Positions 1-8,127 of a stretch of 64,000 nucleotides of DNA are shown one piece after another. Under the pieces are notes generated by a model. It ran no database searches, had not been told where the DNA came from, and saw only the letters and a list, made by a program, of their open reading frames with translations. A program made the position numbers and the translations under genes. Every line of letters starts with the position of its first letter. Position 1 is the first letter of the stretch. Source of the DNA: CAZUTK01 sp964623265 (lineage in GTDB: Bacteria > Electryoneota > B3-LCP); NCBI GenBank assembly GCA_964623265.1, contig CAZUTK010000003.1:1-64000 (forward strand). Direction: 5' to 3'.

Positions 1-1144
1 GCAGAAAATCGGACAAGATATTCTGGACGGCATCGAGCTGGCTGGGGCGGAAGCACGGCGAAAATCGAGATTGGAAGTGGAGATCATCTCCCGAGACAGC
101 GGGGGGGACTTGATCGAAGCGGTGAAATCCGCTCGCTCGTTAATCCATGAAGAAGGAGTCATCGCCTTAATCGGCGATCTCGAAGCTGATTGTGCGGCTG
201 CGGTGGCGGCGACTGCGGCGGAGAACCAGGTTCCTTTGATCATTCCGGCGAGTCCAGCCGCACATCTCAGTGAAATCGGAGAAAGTGTTTTCCAGCTGCT
301 GACGGATTATGAGTCCGAAGGTGCGGCGGCGGCGGCATATGCGCTGCGCGAAATGAACCTGAAGAGGGTGGCGATCCTGGCGCCCGCGAGCGAAGACGGG
401 ATGGCGCGAGTCCGAGGATTTCAGGATTACTGTGAAAACGCGGGAATTCGTGCACCGCAAGTGCAGTGGTATTACCGCGAGACGACCAATTTTAGGCGCC
501 TCATTGAAGTCTTCGCGAACATCGGACGTGCCAAGCAAGGAATCCCATTGCTGCAGGGAAACGAACAGAGCATGGATTCTATTCCGGAACCAGCTCTGAA
601 CGAATCATTGTCTGAGCCGCCAGAGCCGGAAAACCTGCCTCTGAATTACTTTGAAGCGCTGTACATTCCGGTCGAAGGAGAAGAGTTATCCATCCTCGCA
701 CCCCAGATTGCAGCGGCGGGATTCTCAGGAAAATTAATTGGCAGCAGCAACTGTCTGGATCTCGTTACCCTGGCTGCAAATCAACGATATGTGGACGGGA
801 TGATTTTCCCCTCCAACTTCGCATCGTATCAGGGTTACGAACAGAATTCCGAGTTCGAAAAGCTGTATCAAGCGAAGATGAAAGCGGATCCTAATCGCTG
901 GAACGTACTGGGCTGGGACGCATTCAACTATGTTGCCTCCGCACTGAAGGGGTCCAACAAACTGAGTCACGAAAAGGTTATATCCAGACTTTCAGCCGAA
1001 CGGCGCTTTGCAGGCGTCCGCATGGAAATGGTCTTTCCCGCCGGCACCCGCGTCAATCAGGCGCTGTACTTGCTGAAATTTTCGAAGGGACGCATTGAGG
1101 AAGTGGAATCGCCGGTGGAAATCGCAAGATTGCTGCAGTTATGA
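1..1144 (+). CDS. Periplasmic binding-fold protein, LppC/LpoA- or LivJ-like (5' truncated)
   Basis: The reading frame is open from the window edge, so the N-terminus, including any signal peptide or TPR region, is missing. The visible part is a type I periplasmic-binding fold: a lobe with an ALIGDLEAD-type segment and VPLIIPASPA near the left end, then AALREMNLKRVAILAP-like crossover sequence, and a second lobe containing FEALYIPVEGEE and KLIGSSNCLD. The pattern of a site scanned for a tunable substrate resembles both branched-chain amino-acid receptors and the penicillin-binding-protein activator LppC/LpoA family. No ABC permease genes follow, which favours an envelope role over transport, but this is inference. 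The stop overlaps the start of larE by ATGA, so the two genes are probably cotranslated. Confidence 0.7.
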   Translation, partial: QKIGQDILDGIELAGAEARRKSRLEVEIISRDSGGDLIEAVKSARSLIHEEGVIALIGDLEADCAAAVAATAAENQVPLIIPASPAAHLSEIGESVFQLLTDYESEGAAAAAYALREMNLKRVAILAPASEDGMARVRGFQDYCENAGIRAPQVQWYYRETTNFRRLIEVFANIGRAKQGIPLLQGNEQSMDSIPEPALNESLSEPPEPENLPLNYFEALYIPVEGEELSILAPQIAAAGFSGKLIGSSNCLDLVTLAANQRYVDGMIFPSNFASYQGYEQNSEFEKLYQAKMKADPNRWNVLGWDAFNYVASALKGSNKLSHEKVISRLSAERRFAGVRMEMVFPAGTRVNQALYLLKFSKGRIEEVESPVEIARLLQL

Positions 1145-1974
1145 CGCCGCTGGACAAAGAAAACAAGCTGAGACAATACTTGCGCGGTTTGAATCCGCTC
1201 GCCATCGCCTATTCCGGAGGCGTGGATTCGACGTACCTGTTGAAAATGGCGGTGGACGAGCTGGGCGGGAGCGTTCTCGCCGTGACGGCGACGTCTTCCA
1301 CTTACCCGGAGCGCGAATTGAAAAAAGCGCAGAGCCTCGCGGAGCAGATCGGCGCGAGGCATATCCTGGTGAATTCCGAAGAAACCGAAATCCCCGAATT
1401 CAAGAATAATCCACCGGATCGTTGTTATTTCTGCAAGAGAGAATTGTTTCAAAAGGTTGCGGCGATTGCAAAAGCGCAGGGTATTTCGAATCTGGCGGAT
1501 GGCTCGAACGCGGATGATCTGAACGATTACAGACCCGGTATGAAAGCGCTTCACGAACTTGGCGTGATCAGTCCTTTGAAAGAATGCGGTTTCACGAAAC
1601 AGGATATCCGGGAACGATCCCGCATACACCGGCTCCCAACTTGGGATCAACCCGCCTTCGCATGTCTTTCTTCCCGATTCCCATACGGCACGGCTATAAC
1701 GCGCGAAAGTTTAGAAAAAATTGACAACGCGGAAAACGCTCTTCTTCAACTCGGTCTGCGAGTTGTGCGAGTTCGACATCACGGTTCCGTCGCGAGACTG
1801 GAAATGGGATCCGACGAACTGTCTTTGTTCGCAGATGAAGAATTCAGAAAGCGGGTCATAATCGCTGTAAAGAACGCTGGATATACATATGTGACTCTGG
1901 ATCTGGAAGGGTATAGGACGGGGAGTATGAATGAAGAGCTCCAGCAATCCATAGAAACCGGTGAGAAAACATAG
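1141..1974 (+). CDS. larE: ATP-dependent sulfur transferase LarE
   Basis: LarE adenylates and thiolates pyridinium dicarboxylate mononucleotide during synthesis of the nickel-pincer cofactor of lactate racemase-type enzymes. The PP-loop SGGVDS is at residues 25-30 and the length (277) is normal for the family. Three cysteines are visible: C95 and C98 in CYFC and C175 in PAFACLSSR. C175 matches the sacrificial cysteine of Lactobacillus LarE. The extra CxxC fits the subgroup, described in Thermotoga, that holds a 4Fe-4S cluster and transfers sulfur catalytically. No larA, larB or larC is in the window, so the acceptor enzyme is unknown. ATG at 1141 overlaps the preceding stop. Confidence 0.88.
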   Translation: MTPLDKENKLRQYLRGLNPLAIAYSGGVDSTYLLKMAVDELGGSVLAVTATSSTYPERELKKAQSLAEQIGARHILVNSEETEIPEFKNNPPDRCYFCKRELFQKVAAIAKAQGISNLADGSNADDLNDYRPGMKALHELGVISPLKECGFTKQDIRERSRIHRLPTWDQPAFACLSSRFPYGTAITRESLEKIDNAENALLQLGLRVVRVRHHGSVARLEMGSDELSLFADEEFRKRVIIAVKNAGYTYVTLDLEGYRTGSMNEELQQSIETGEKT

Positions 1975-1980
1975 CGCACT

Positions 1981-2763
1981 ATGGATCTGATACACGCCAT
2001 TCTCCTCGGCTTGGTTCAAGGCTTGACGGAGTTCCTTCCGATTTCCAGTTCCGGACATCTGGTTTTCGCGCAATATCTGCTGGGGATGCGAGAGCCGAAT
2101 GTATTATTCGATATTATCCTGCATTTGGGCACCTTACTTGCGGTTCTTGTGTATTTTAGGCGAGATATTGCGCAGATATTCACATCCTCACTCGCCCAAA
2201 AAGATGAATCCGACGGGCGGCGCTGGATCATTATGATTATCCTCGGGACGCTCCCCACGGCGTTGATCGGTTTCGCCTTTCAATCGCAATTTGAGAGCCT
2301 CTTCGGAAAGCCCCGCATCGTAGCGCTCATGCTCTGGATCACGGCAGTGTTGTTGTTTCTATCCGATCATGCTCGGTCGGCGTCGAAGAATCCTAGCCGG
2401 ATAAAAGCATTGCAGGCGATCCTGGTGGGTATCGCTCAGGGGCTGGCGATTATCCCCGGAATATCCCGATCCGGAGCGACGATTACCACGGGTTTGTTCG
2501 CCGGGATGGATGCGAAGACATCCGCGCGTTTCTCCTTCCTGTTAGCCATTCCAGCGATTATCGGTGCTTCGATTCTTGAACTCAAAGATCTGCCTCCGCT
2601 GCGATCCAGTGAATCCTGGAGCTATCTGTGCGGTGCCGTCATAGCTTTTATTTCCGGCTGGATCGCGATTGATATTTTATTGAAAGTCCTCGTCCGCAGA
2701 AAGTTGTGGAAATTTTCATTGTATCTATTCCTTCTCGGAGCGATCGGTCTGATTTTTTTATAA
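1981..2763 (+). CDS. uppP: Undecaprenyl-diphosphatase UppP/BacA
   Basis: This integral membrane phosphatase regenerates undecaprenyl phosphate, the lipid carrier for peptidoglycan and O-antigen, from its diphosphate. The N-terminal signature GLVQGLTEFLPISSSGH (about residues 10-26) and the second signature PGISRSGATI (about 159-168) are both intact. The 260-residue length and the alternating hydrophobic segments match the family. It starts six bases after larE. The synthase that makes the substrate, uppS, is in this window at 20.2 kb, and both serve the envelope genes further right. Confidence 0.97.
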   Translation: MDLIHAILLGLVQGLTEFLPISSSGHLVFAQYLLGMREPNVLFDIILHLGTLLAVLVYFRRDIAQIFTSSLAQKDESDGRRWIIMIILGTLPTALIGFAFQSQFESLFGKPRIVALMLWITAVLLFLSDHARSASKNPSRIKALQAILVGIAQGLAIIPGISRSGATITTGLFAGMDAKTSARFSFLLAIPAIIGASILELKDLPPLRSSESWSYLCGAVIAFISGWIAIDILLKVLVRRKLWKFSLYLFLLGAIGLIFL

Positions 2764-2786
2764 TCCATTAGCCGGTTGATGGTTCG

Positions 2787-3539
2787 ATGAAATGCCCAAT
2801 AATCGGCATATCCTGCGACCTAAAGCCACCTGACTCAGAGAGGAAATTCTTCAGGCGGCGCGAAATCCTCGTCCTGAACCGTGACTATATCTTGATGGTG
2901 GAGCACGCCGGCGGTGTGCCGATCCTTCTGCCGGTTTTCGAAGATTCGCAATCCGCATCGGCTCTGATCGCTCGTCTTGACGGATTGATCCTCTCCGGTG
3001 GGGGGGATGTAATTTCGTTGGAAGAATCCAACGAGAAAAGCCGCGCGGCGTACAAGCGTTCCTTCAGCGAATCCGCAGTTCTCGAAGCCGCTGCGAATGC
3101 CGGGATCCCAATCCTGGGCATCTGCAGAGGCATGCAGCAGATCAACGTGTTCCGAGGCGGGACGCTCTGGAATGACCTTTCAACCGAAGTGCCCGGCGCG
3201 TTGAATCACCAGCGCGGAAAGAAAGACGGCAAGTTTCGACACGAGATCAAACTAAGAGTAGGGAGTCAACTTTCCGCAATTCTCGGATGTCAAACGATCA
3301 GCGTCAATAGCTCTCATCATCAAGCGGTAAAGGCGATCGGGCGAGGATTAAGTGTCTGCGCTTTGGCGCCGGACGGCGTTGTTGAAGCTCTCGAGAGCGA
3401 AAGTCCACAAATCATCTGGGCTGTGCAATGGCACCCTGAAAGACTGGGAGAGCATCCTGCTGGCAGCCGCATCTTCAGAGATTTCGTCGCCCTTTGCGCA
3501 AAGGATCGAATCCCCCGTTCAACGAATCAACTTGAGTGA
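2787..3539 (+). CDS. Class I glutamine amidotransferase-like hydrolase (PuuD/peptidase C26 family)
   Basis: The protein has the gamma-glutamyl-gamma-aminobutyrate hydrolase fold. It opens with PIIGISCD, has the nucleophile elbow GICRGMQQ with C113, and ends with the WHPE motif that supplies H216 and E218 of the triad. Family members cleave gamma-glutamyl amide bonds in polyamine or related amide metabolism. No polyamine genes are nearby, so the substrate cannot be inferred. The fold and triad are seen directly; the PuuD label is by family resemblance only. Confidence 0.85.
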   Translation: MKCPIIGISCDLKPPDSERKFFRRREILVLNRDYILMVEHAGGVPILLPVFEDSQSASALIARLDGLILSGGGDVISLEESNEKSRAAYKRSFSESAVLEAAANAGIPILGICRGMQQINVFRGGTLWNDLSTEVPGALNHQRGKKDGKFRHEIKLRVGSQLSAILGCQTISVNSSHHQAVKAIGRGLSVCALAPDGVVEALESESPQIIWAVQWHPERLGEHPAGSRIFRDFVALCAKDRIPRSTNQLE

Positions 3540-3542
3540 ACT

Positions 3543-4589
3543 GTGGCGTATTTGACTCATACAGAATTTTTGGCTGAATTGAACTCGGGCAAGCTGCATC
3601 CGAACTATTTCTTCTTCGGGACCGAGAGTTTCTTGATGGATGAAGCTCTGAAACGGCTTAAGGAAGCGGTTCTGGAACCCGGCGCTGCCGATTTTAATTA
3701 TGACTTGTTCAGAGCCGGCGATGATACAATGAACTGGCAGGCATTTTCAGACGCGCTTACTTCCTTGCCGCTCTTATCCTCGCGCCGCCTCATCGTCCTC
3801 AAGCAGACGGGGAAAGCACTTCGCGTGAAAGGCGTCCCATCCTTACTGGAAAAAGCCATTGAAAACCCTCAGCCGGATCGTCTATTGCTGTTGGTGGAAG
3901 AGGAGAGCGAGTTGAAAGGTGCGCAGCTTAAAAAACTCGCGGAACATTGCGTCGTCGTACATTTTGCGGTGCCGAAACCGCAGGAACTATTGAAGTATAT
4001 GCGGGATTTTGCCGGACGATTCGGGAAAGAGATCTCCGAAGATGCTCTGAGTCGCATCTTGATGGACAGCAATCCGAACCTGCGCGATCTTTATTTCAAG
4101 CTGGAAACTTTAGTTTTTTACATCGGTGAAAAGACGACGATTGAAGTGCAGGATGTCGAGGAATGCACGGTCTTCAGCCGTGAAATCGAGATCTTCAAGC
4201 TGCTGCAAGCTATCGGCATGCGAGATGCATCCGGAGCTCGATCCGTTTTGCACAGGCTGGTGGAGAGCCGCGGCGATCTGAATGCGCTGATCTTTTTGCT
4301 CTACCGCCAGACTTGGGCGTTGTACAGAATGAAATTCCTGCAGGAGAAAAAGACACCGCCGTCCCAATGGCAGATGCAACTCAATATTCAGCCGCCCTTC
4401 CTGGAGAAAAGATACCGCGAGTATTTGGGGCGATACAGCCGCTCCGAATTAGGGCAAGCATTGGAATCGCTCGCCGAAGCGGATCTTGCCCGCAAGGCAT
4501 CGGCGATGGGGGATGACAGGATTTATTGGTGTTTGATCGAAAAACTGTTGAATCCGGACACTGCCACCGTAAATCGAGCGCCGCGATGA
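3543..4589 (+). CDS. holA: DNA polymerase III delta subunit HolA
   Basis: HolA is the clamp-loader subunit that opens the sliding clamp. The 348-residue protein has the typical opening with YFFFGTESFLMDEA (about residues 21-34), where a degenerate P-loop region lies. The middle segment SLPLLSSRRLIVLK is also characteristic, and a helical C-terminal collar domain follows. GTG at 3543 is the start, three bases after the previous stop. The end overlaps the ATG of the sigma factor by ATGA, linking a replication gene with a stress-type sigma factor in one transcript. Confidence 0.93.
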   Translation: MAYLTHTEFLAELNSGKLHPNYFFFGTESFLMDEALKRLKEAVLEPGAADFNYDLFRAGDDTMNWQAFSDALTSLPLLSSRRLIVLKQTGKALRVKGVPSLLEKAIENPQPDRLLLLVEEESELKGAQLKKLAEHCVVVHFAVPKPQELLKYMRDFAGRFGKEISEDALSRILMDSNPNLRDLYFKLETLVFYIGEKTTIEVQDVEECTVFSREIEIFKLLQAIGMRDASGARSVLHRLVESRGDLNALIFLLYRQTWALYRMKFLQEKKTPPSQWQMQLNIQPPFLEKRYREYLGRYSRSELGQALESLAEADLARKASAMGDDRIYWCLIEKLLNPDTATVNRAPR

Positions 4590-5164
4590 CCGATCCGTTG
4601 CTGAAAAACGAGAGCGATGAGCAGCTAATCGCGAGATTTCAAAATGACGAGCTTGCCGCTTTCGATTTGATCGTGGAAAGATATCAGGGGCAGCTGATTA
4701 ACTTCGTCGGTAGGCTCTTGAACGACCGAAATACGGCGGAAGATATCGTGCAGGAGACGTTTCTGCGCGTCTATCGCAACAAACACCGCTACAAGGAGAT
4801 CGCCAAGTTTTCCACCTGGATCTATACCATCGCCGGCAATTTAGCTCGCACCGAACTGCGCCGACGGAAAATCCGCAATTTCTTCTCCATTTCCCAGCGC
4901 GGTGAAGGCGAGAAAGACTATGAGATTCCGGATGCGGACATCAACGTGGAAAAGTCCGTGGAAGGCGGCTTGGTGAAAGATATGATTATGCGGGAAATTA
5001 TGGAACTGCCCGTCTATTTCCGCGAAGTCATCATCCTGCGGGACATCCAAGATTTAGCGTACGAAGAGATCAGTCAGATTCTAAACGTACCCCTGGGGAC
5101 TGTGAAATCTCGAGTGAATCGCGGCAGAAGCCAAATTCAGAAACGTTTGAAAGGGAAAATTTGA
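4586..5164 (+). CDS. ECF-type RNA polymerase sigma factor
   Basis: This is an RpoE-like sigma-70 family factor of 192 residues. Region 2 contains NTAEDIVQETFLRVYR and FSTWIYTIAGNLAR; region 4 contains PVYFREVIILRDIQDLAYEE and the helix-turn-helix VPLGTVKSRVNRGR. The ATG at 4586 is chosen over upstream in-frame codons because it gives the conserved ECF start and an ATGA overlap with holA. A zinc-finger anti-sigma gene follows after 166 bases, so activity is probably controlled by that membrane partner. The envelope-rich surroundings suggest an envelope-stress role, but this is inference. Confidence 0.93.
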   Translation: MTDPLLKNESDEQLIARFQNDELAAFDLIVERYQGQLINFVGRLLNDRNTAEDIVQETFLRVYRNKHRYKEIAKFSTWIYTIAGNLARTELRRRKIRNFFSISQRGEGEKDYEIPDADINVEKSVEGGLVKDMIMREIMELPVYFREVIILRDIQDLAYEEISQILNVPLGTVKSRVNRGRSQIQKRLKGKI

Positions 5165-5333
5165 CGTATCGGGAAATTTACCGTAAAATTTTGCGCGGAT
5201 TCGGGAACCAGTCACCGCAGACTGCTGTTCAATGAAGTAGAAATTCCAGTGTGTGAGAATTCCCGGGTTGTTCGAATTCAAAGTCTAAAAGACTTAATTT
5301 GCCGAAAAGCGGAAGGATGGAAAGAGGGGGTTG

Positions 5334-5942
5334 ATGACTATGGATTCAATCAGTTGCAGCGAGGTCGAAAACTATTTATCTTCCTATTCCGGGAGGGATA
5401 TTGACCCTGACCTCAAGATTGCATTGGAAAGACATCACGCGACTTGTCCGCATTGTCGGCAATACACTGAGGAAATTCGAAGCATTCGAAATCTGTTGCT
5501 GACGCTTCCTGCGCTGGAAGTCTCCTCAGAGTTTCTGCCGAACTTGCGCCGTGAAATCGCACGTCTGGAGTACGGCAATCCGCGCGGAGAGAAACGGGTT
5601 TTGACTTTCCCGCAAACCGTGGCGATTTCTACCGGCTTCGCAATGGCGCTCCTGGTGGGCTTCTTGCTCTTTCGCCCGGGGATTCAAACGACTGACGGCG
5701 ATATCGGACGAACGTCAGGGTTAATGGCAGAGCAAACCCCGCAAGTGCGAACGCCGGAAGCGTCGTCACAGAATCCATCCTCTCACATTGCGGCGCTGCC
5801 GACGACGACATGGATCATCACAGACAGCCTTGCGCAGGATACCAACCGGCACAGGCTGCCTGAAACTCCCGGGAAACAACAGATACCGATCCCCGCCCAT
5901 GATGATCTCTGGCGGATTAATCAGGTTTCTTCCAGCCCGTAG
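5334..5942 (+). CDS. Membrane anti-sigma factor with zinc-finger (zf-HC2) domain
   Basis: The N-terminal part carries the ZAS-type zinc motif: C8, then H34-x3-C38-x2-C41. A single membrane segment follows near residues 89-107 (VAISTGFAMALLVGFLLF). The C-terminal tail of about 95 residues is Pro/Thr/Ser-rich and would lie in the periplasm. The gene directly follows the ECF sigma factor, so it very likely binds and silences it. ATG 5334 is preferred because AGAGG lies about 6 bases upstream; TTG 5331 and ATG 5340 are alternatives. The rseP-type site-2 protease at 35 kb could be involved in its regulated cleavage, but nothing here proves that. Confidence 0.85.
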   Translation: MTMDSISCSEVENYLSSYSGRDIDPDLKIALERHHATCPHCRQYTEEIRSIRNLLLTLPALEVSSEFLPNLRREIARLEYGNPRGEKRVLTFPQTVAISTGFAMALLVGFLLFRPGIQTTDGDIGRTSGLMAEQTPQVRTPEASSQNPSSHIAALPTTTWIITDSLAQDTNRHRLPETPGKQQIPIPAHDDLWRINQVSSSP

Positions 5943-5967
5943 AATTTCACGAATATATAAAAATCTC

Positions 5968-6003
5968 AATCCGCCTGTTCAATGGTTTAGGCGGATTTTT
6001 ATT
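5968..6003 (+). terminator. Rho-independent terminator after the sigma/anti-sigma genes
   Basis: A 9-bp perfect stem (AATCCGCCT with AGGCGGATT) encloses a 12-nt loop and is followed at once by TTTTTATTT. It lies 26 bases after the anti-sigma stop and separates that operon from the zinc ribbon gene. Confidence 0.85.
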
Positions 6004-6030
6004 TGATTTCTGAGGAAATTTTATTATATT
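6003..6030 (+). promoter_or_regulatory. Putative vegetative promoter for the 6060 gene
   Basis: TTGATT (6003-6008) and TATATT (6025-6030) are separated by 16 bases in an AT-rich stretch directly after the terminator. A second possible -10, TATAAT at 6038-6043, has no good -35 at the proper distance. The position fits a new transcript starting before 6060. Confidence 0.5.
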
Positions 6031-6059
6031 AGCTTTTTATAATTCAATGGGAGAATGGA

Positions 6060-6254
6060 ATGGCAAAAGTACAGTCTTTCGGCGATAAGGTCGCGAAAGC
6101 TCAGAAACAAGCGAAAAAATGCCCGGTTTGCGACACCCCTTTGACGTATATGAAAATCATTTCCCCGGTAGCTACGGGATCGGGAAGTTTCCGTTTCAAT
6201 TCGCGGATGGCGCGGATTTGCAAGTGCACGGAATCGGAATTAAAGAAGTTGTAG
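6060..6254 (+). CDS. Small zinc-ribbon-like protein, 64 aa
   Basis: I do not recognise this protein by name. It has two cysteine pairs, CPVC (residues 21-24) and CKC (57 and 59), spaced like a small zinc ribbon, with a Lys/Gln-rich N-terminus. The GGGAG at 6049 is well placed before the ATG, and the gene sits behind its own promoter, so it appears to be real despite its size. It ends three bases before the TTG start of deoB, suggesting cotranscription. No function can be assigned from the sequence. Confidence 0.75.
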   Translation: MAKVQSFGDKVAKAQKQAKKCPVCDTPLTYMKIISPVATGSGSFRFNSRMARICKCTESELKKL

Positions 6255-6257
6255 CTC

Positions 6258-7439
6258 TTGTCGGGAAGATTTGTCGTCATCGTTTTGGACAGCGTCGGGA
6301 TCGGGGAGTTGCCGGATGCCGCACTTTATGGTGACCGGGGATCCAACACGTTGGTAAACCTGAGCCGCGCGGTGGGTGGGGTGAATCTCCCCAACTTAGA
6401 AAAGCTGGGTCTGGGTAAGATTGCATCCATAATTGGGCTGGACCCCGACAGACCGGCGCTGGGCGCTTTCGGAAAAATGGCGGCGCTGGCACCGGGGAAG
6501 GATAGCATCACCGGGCACTGGGAATTGATGGGCTTCATTGCCGAACAACCGCAACCGACCTTTCCAAAAGGTTTTCCTGACCGCATCATCCTCGAATTAG
6601 AACGACAAACCGGGACAAAGTTTCTCGGTAATATACCGGCATCCGGAACGGAAATCATCCGGATGTTGGGTGCTGAACATCTGCGCACGGGATATCCAAT
6701 ATTGTACACTTCCGCTGATTCTGTTCTTCAAATAGCCGCTCACGAAGATGTCATCCCTATTTCGAAACTGTATGACATCTGCCGTATCGCCCGCCGCATT
6801 ATGCAGGGCAAAGATGCGGTCGGCAGAATCATCGCTAGACCTTTCATCGGAGAGCCGGGTGGCTTTGTTCGCACAGCAAACCGAAGAGATTTTTCGCTTG
6901 AACCACCTGGGAAAACGACGCTCGATCTCTTGGTTGCGGCTGAGATTCGTGTGATGGGGATCGGCAAGATCGAAGATCTCTTCGCAGGTCGAGGTTTGAC
7001 CGATGTCATTCATACCGCCTCGAACAAAGAAGGATTGCAGAAGACGCATCGAATACTCACGGGTGACTTTTCCGGAATGATTTTCACGAACTTGGTGGAC
7101 TTTGATATGCTCTGGGGGCATCGCAACGATGCGGCAGGCTATTATCGGGGTCTGCAAATGGTGGATGACTTTTTACCGGAAATATACAGCGTTTTAAGAA
7201 CCGACGACGTTCTGGTCTTGACCGCGGACCACGGCTGCGACCCCACCACACCTTCTACAGATCATTCTCGGGAATATGTGCCGATCCTCGTCTTCGGCAA
7301 ACGAGTGCGAGCCGATCATAACCTGAAAACCCGCGAGACTTTTGCGGATTTGGGGGCGACAATCGCCGACTTTTTCGGAATTCAGGGCACAGGCGCCGGA
7401 AAGAGCTTTTGGAAGGATATTCAGGCTGAAATGGACTGA
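6258..7439 (+). CDS. deoB: Phosphopentomutase DeoB
   Basis: DeoB interconverts ribose- or deoxyribose-1-phosphate and the 5-phosphates in nucleoside salvage. It belongs to the alkaline-phosphatase superfamily. The N-terminal metal site VIVLDSVGIGELPDA, the DSITGHWELMG segment and the C-terminal TADHGCDPTTPSTDHSREY are all intact, and 393 residues is the usual length. The start is TTG 6258 with AAAGAAG nine bases upstream; no ATG gives the conserved N-terminus. The next two genes encode microcompartment vertex proteins, which is unusual and is discussed in the findings. Confidence 0.96.
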   Translation: MSGRFVVIVLDSVGIGELPDAALYGDRGSNTLVNLSRAVGGVNLPNLEKLGLGKIASIIGLDPDRPALGAFGKMAALAPGKDSITGHWELMGFIAEQPQPTFPKGFPDRIILELERQTGTKFLGNIPASGTEIIRMLGAEHLRTGYPILYTSADSVLQIAAHEDVIPISKLYDICRIARRIMQGKDAVGRIIARPFIGEPGGFVRTANRRDFSLEPPGKTTLDLLVAAEIRVMGIGKIEDLFAGRGLTDVIHTASNKEGLQKTHRILTGDFSGMIFTNLVDFDMLWGHRNDAAGYYRGLQMVDDFLPEIYSVLRTDDVLVLTADHGCDPTTPSTDHSREYVPILVFGKRVRADHNLKTRETFADLGATIADFFGIQGTGAGKSFWKDIQAEMD

Positions 7440-7473
7440 TCATCCCATCCACCCAAGAATCAGCAGGTGAATC

Positions 7474-7773
7474 ATGCTATTAGGCAGAGTCATCGGAACC
7501 GTCTGGGCGACACGCAAGGATGAAATGCTGGAAGGGATGAAATTCCAGATCGTCCGAGCGGTTGATTTGGACTATAAACCCCTGAGTCAATTTGTTATCG
7601 CGGTGGACAGCGTGGGCGCCGGACCGGGGGAAATCGTGCTGGTGGCGCAGGGTTCTTCAGGCCGCTTGACCTGGCTGACGAAGGATAAACCGGTGGACGC
7701 AGTGATCATGGCGATCGTGGATCGTCTGGATGTTGCAGAATCCGAAACCGTAGCAAAGAGCGCGGCAAAATGA
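7474..7773 (+). CDS. EutN/CcmL-family microcompartment vertex protein (first copy)
   Basis: EutN/CcmL proteins form pentamers that cap the vertices of bacterial microcompartment shells. The family pattern is clear: it opens with GRVIGTVWATRKDE, has the conserved VDSVGAGPGEIVLVAQGSS loop, and ends with PVDAVIMAIVDRLDV. The length of 99 is normal. It overlaps the second copy by ATGA, so both are made together. No hexameric shell protein (BMC-H or BMC-T) and no signature enzyme with an encapsulation peptide lies in the window. The vertex proteins are therefore either scattered components of a shell encoded elsewhere or have another role. Confidence 0.93.
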   Translation: MLLGRVIGTVWATRKDEMLEGMKFQIVRAVDLDYKPLSQFVIAVDSVGAGPGEIVLVAQGSSGRLTWLTKDKPVDAVIMAIVDRLDVAESETVAKSAAK

Positions 7774-8057
7774 ACCTCGCACGGGTCATCGGCACGATTT
7801 GGGCGACGGTGAAAGATCCGCATTTGGAAGGTTCCAAAATGCAGCTCATACAGCCTTTGACGGAAACCGGTGAAAAGATGGGCGAGGCGATATCCGCTGT
7901 GGACACAGTGGGAGCCGGTCCAGGCGAATTGGTTTTCTATGTCACCTCCCGCGAAGCCGCCCTGATGTTCCCGGAACCGCTGCTGACGCCGGTGGATGCC
8001 GCGATCGTAGGAATTGTGGATCGTGTTGAACTTCACAATCCTTCCCGCGGAATATGA
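7770..8057 (+). CDS. EutN/CcmL-family microcompartment vertex protein (second copy)
   Basis: This 95-residue paralogue shares the family landmarks with its neighbour: ARVIGTIWATVKDP at the start, VDTVGAGPGELVFYV in the middle and PVDAAIVGIVDRVEL at the end. The two copies differ substantially between these motifs, so the pair is an old duplication or two distinct vertex types, not a recent tandem repeat. Its ATG overlaps the first copy's stop. Many shells use two or three different pentamers, which fits a pair. The next gene, rdgB, is 70 bases away and probably unrelated in function. Confidence 0.93.
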   Translation: MNLARVIGTIWATVKDPHLEGSKMQLIQPLTETGEKMGEAISAVDTVGAGPGELVFYVTSREAALMFPEPLLTPVDAAIVGIVDRVELHNPSRGI

Positions 8058-8127
8058 TGCCAACAGAGCTTGCTTTCAATCGTTTAACTTGGCAATCCAA
8101 CTCTACCGGATTGCTTTTTCTCTGCCG

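Noticed and set aside
1141..1974. LarE as an NAD or GMP synthetase or a tRNA thiolase
   Set aside because: The PP-loop is shared, but the CYFC and PAFACLSSR cysteines and the length fit LarE.
5200..5330. An ECF-type autoregulated promoter (GGAAC and GTC) before the anti-sigma gene
   Set aside because: GGGAACC at 5203 has no matching -10 at 16-17 bases, and GTCT at 5283 has no GGAAC upstream.
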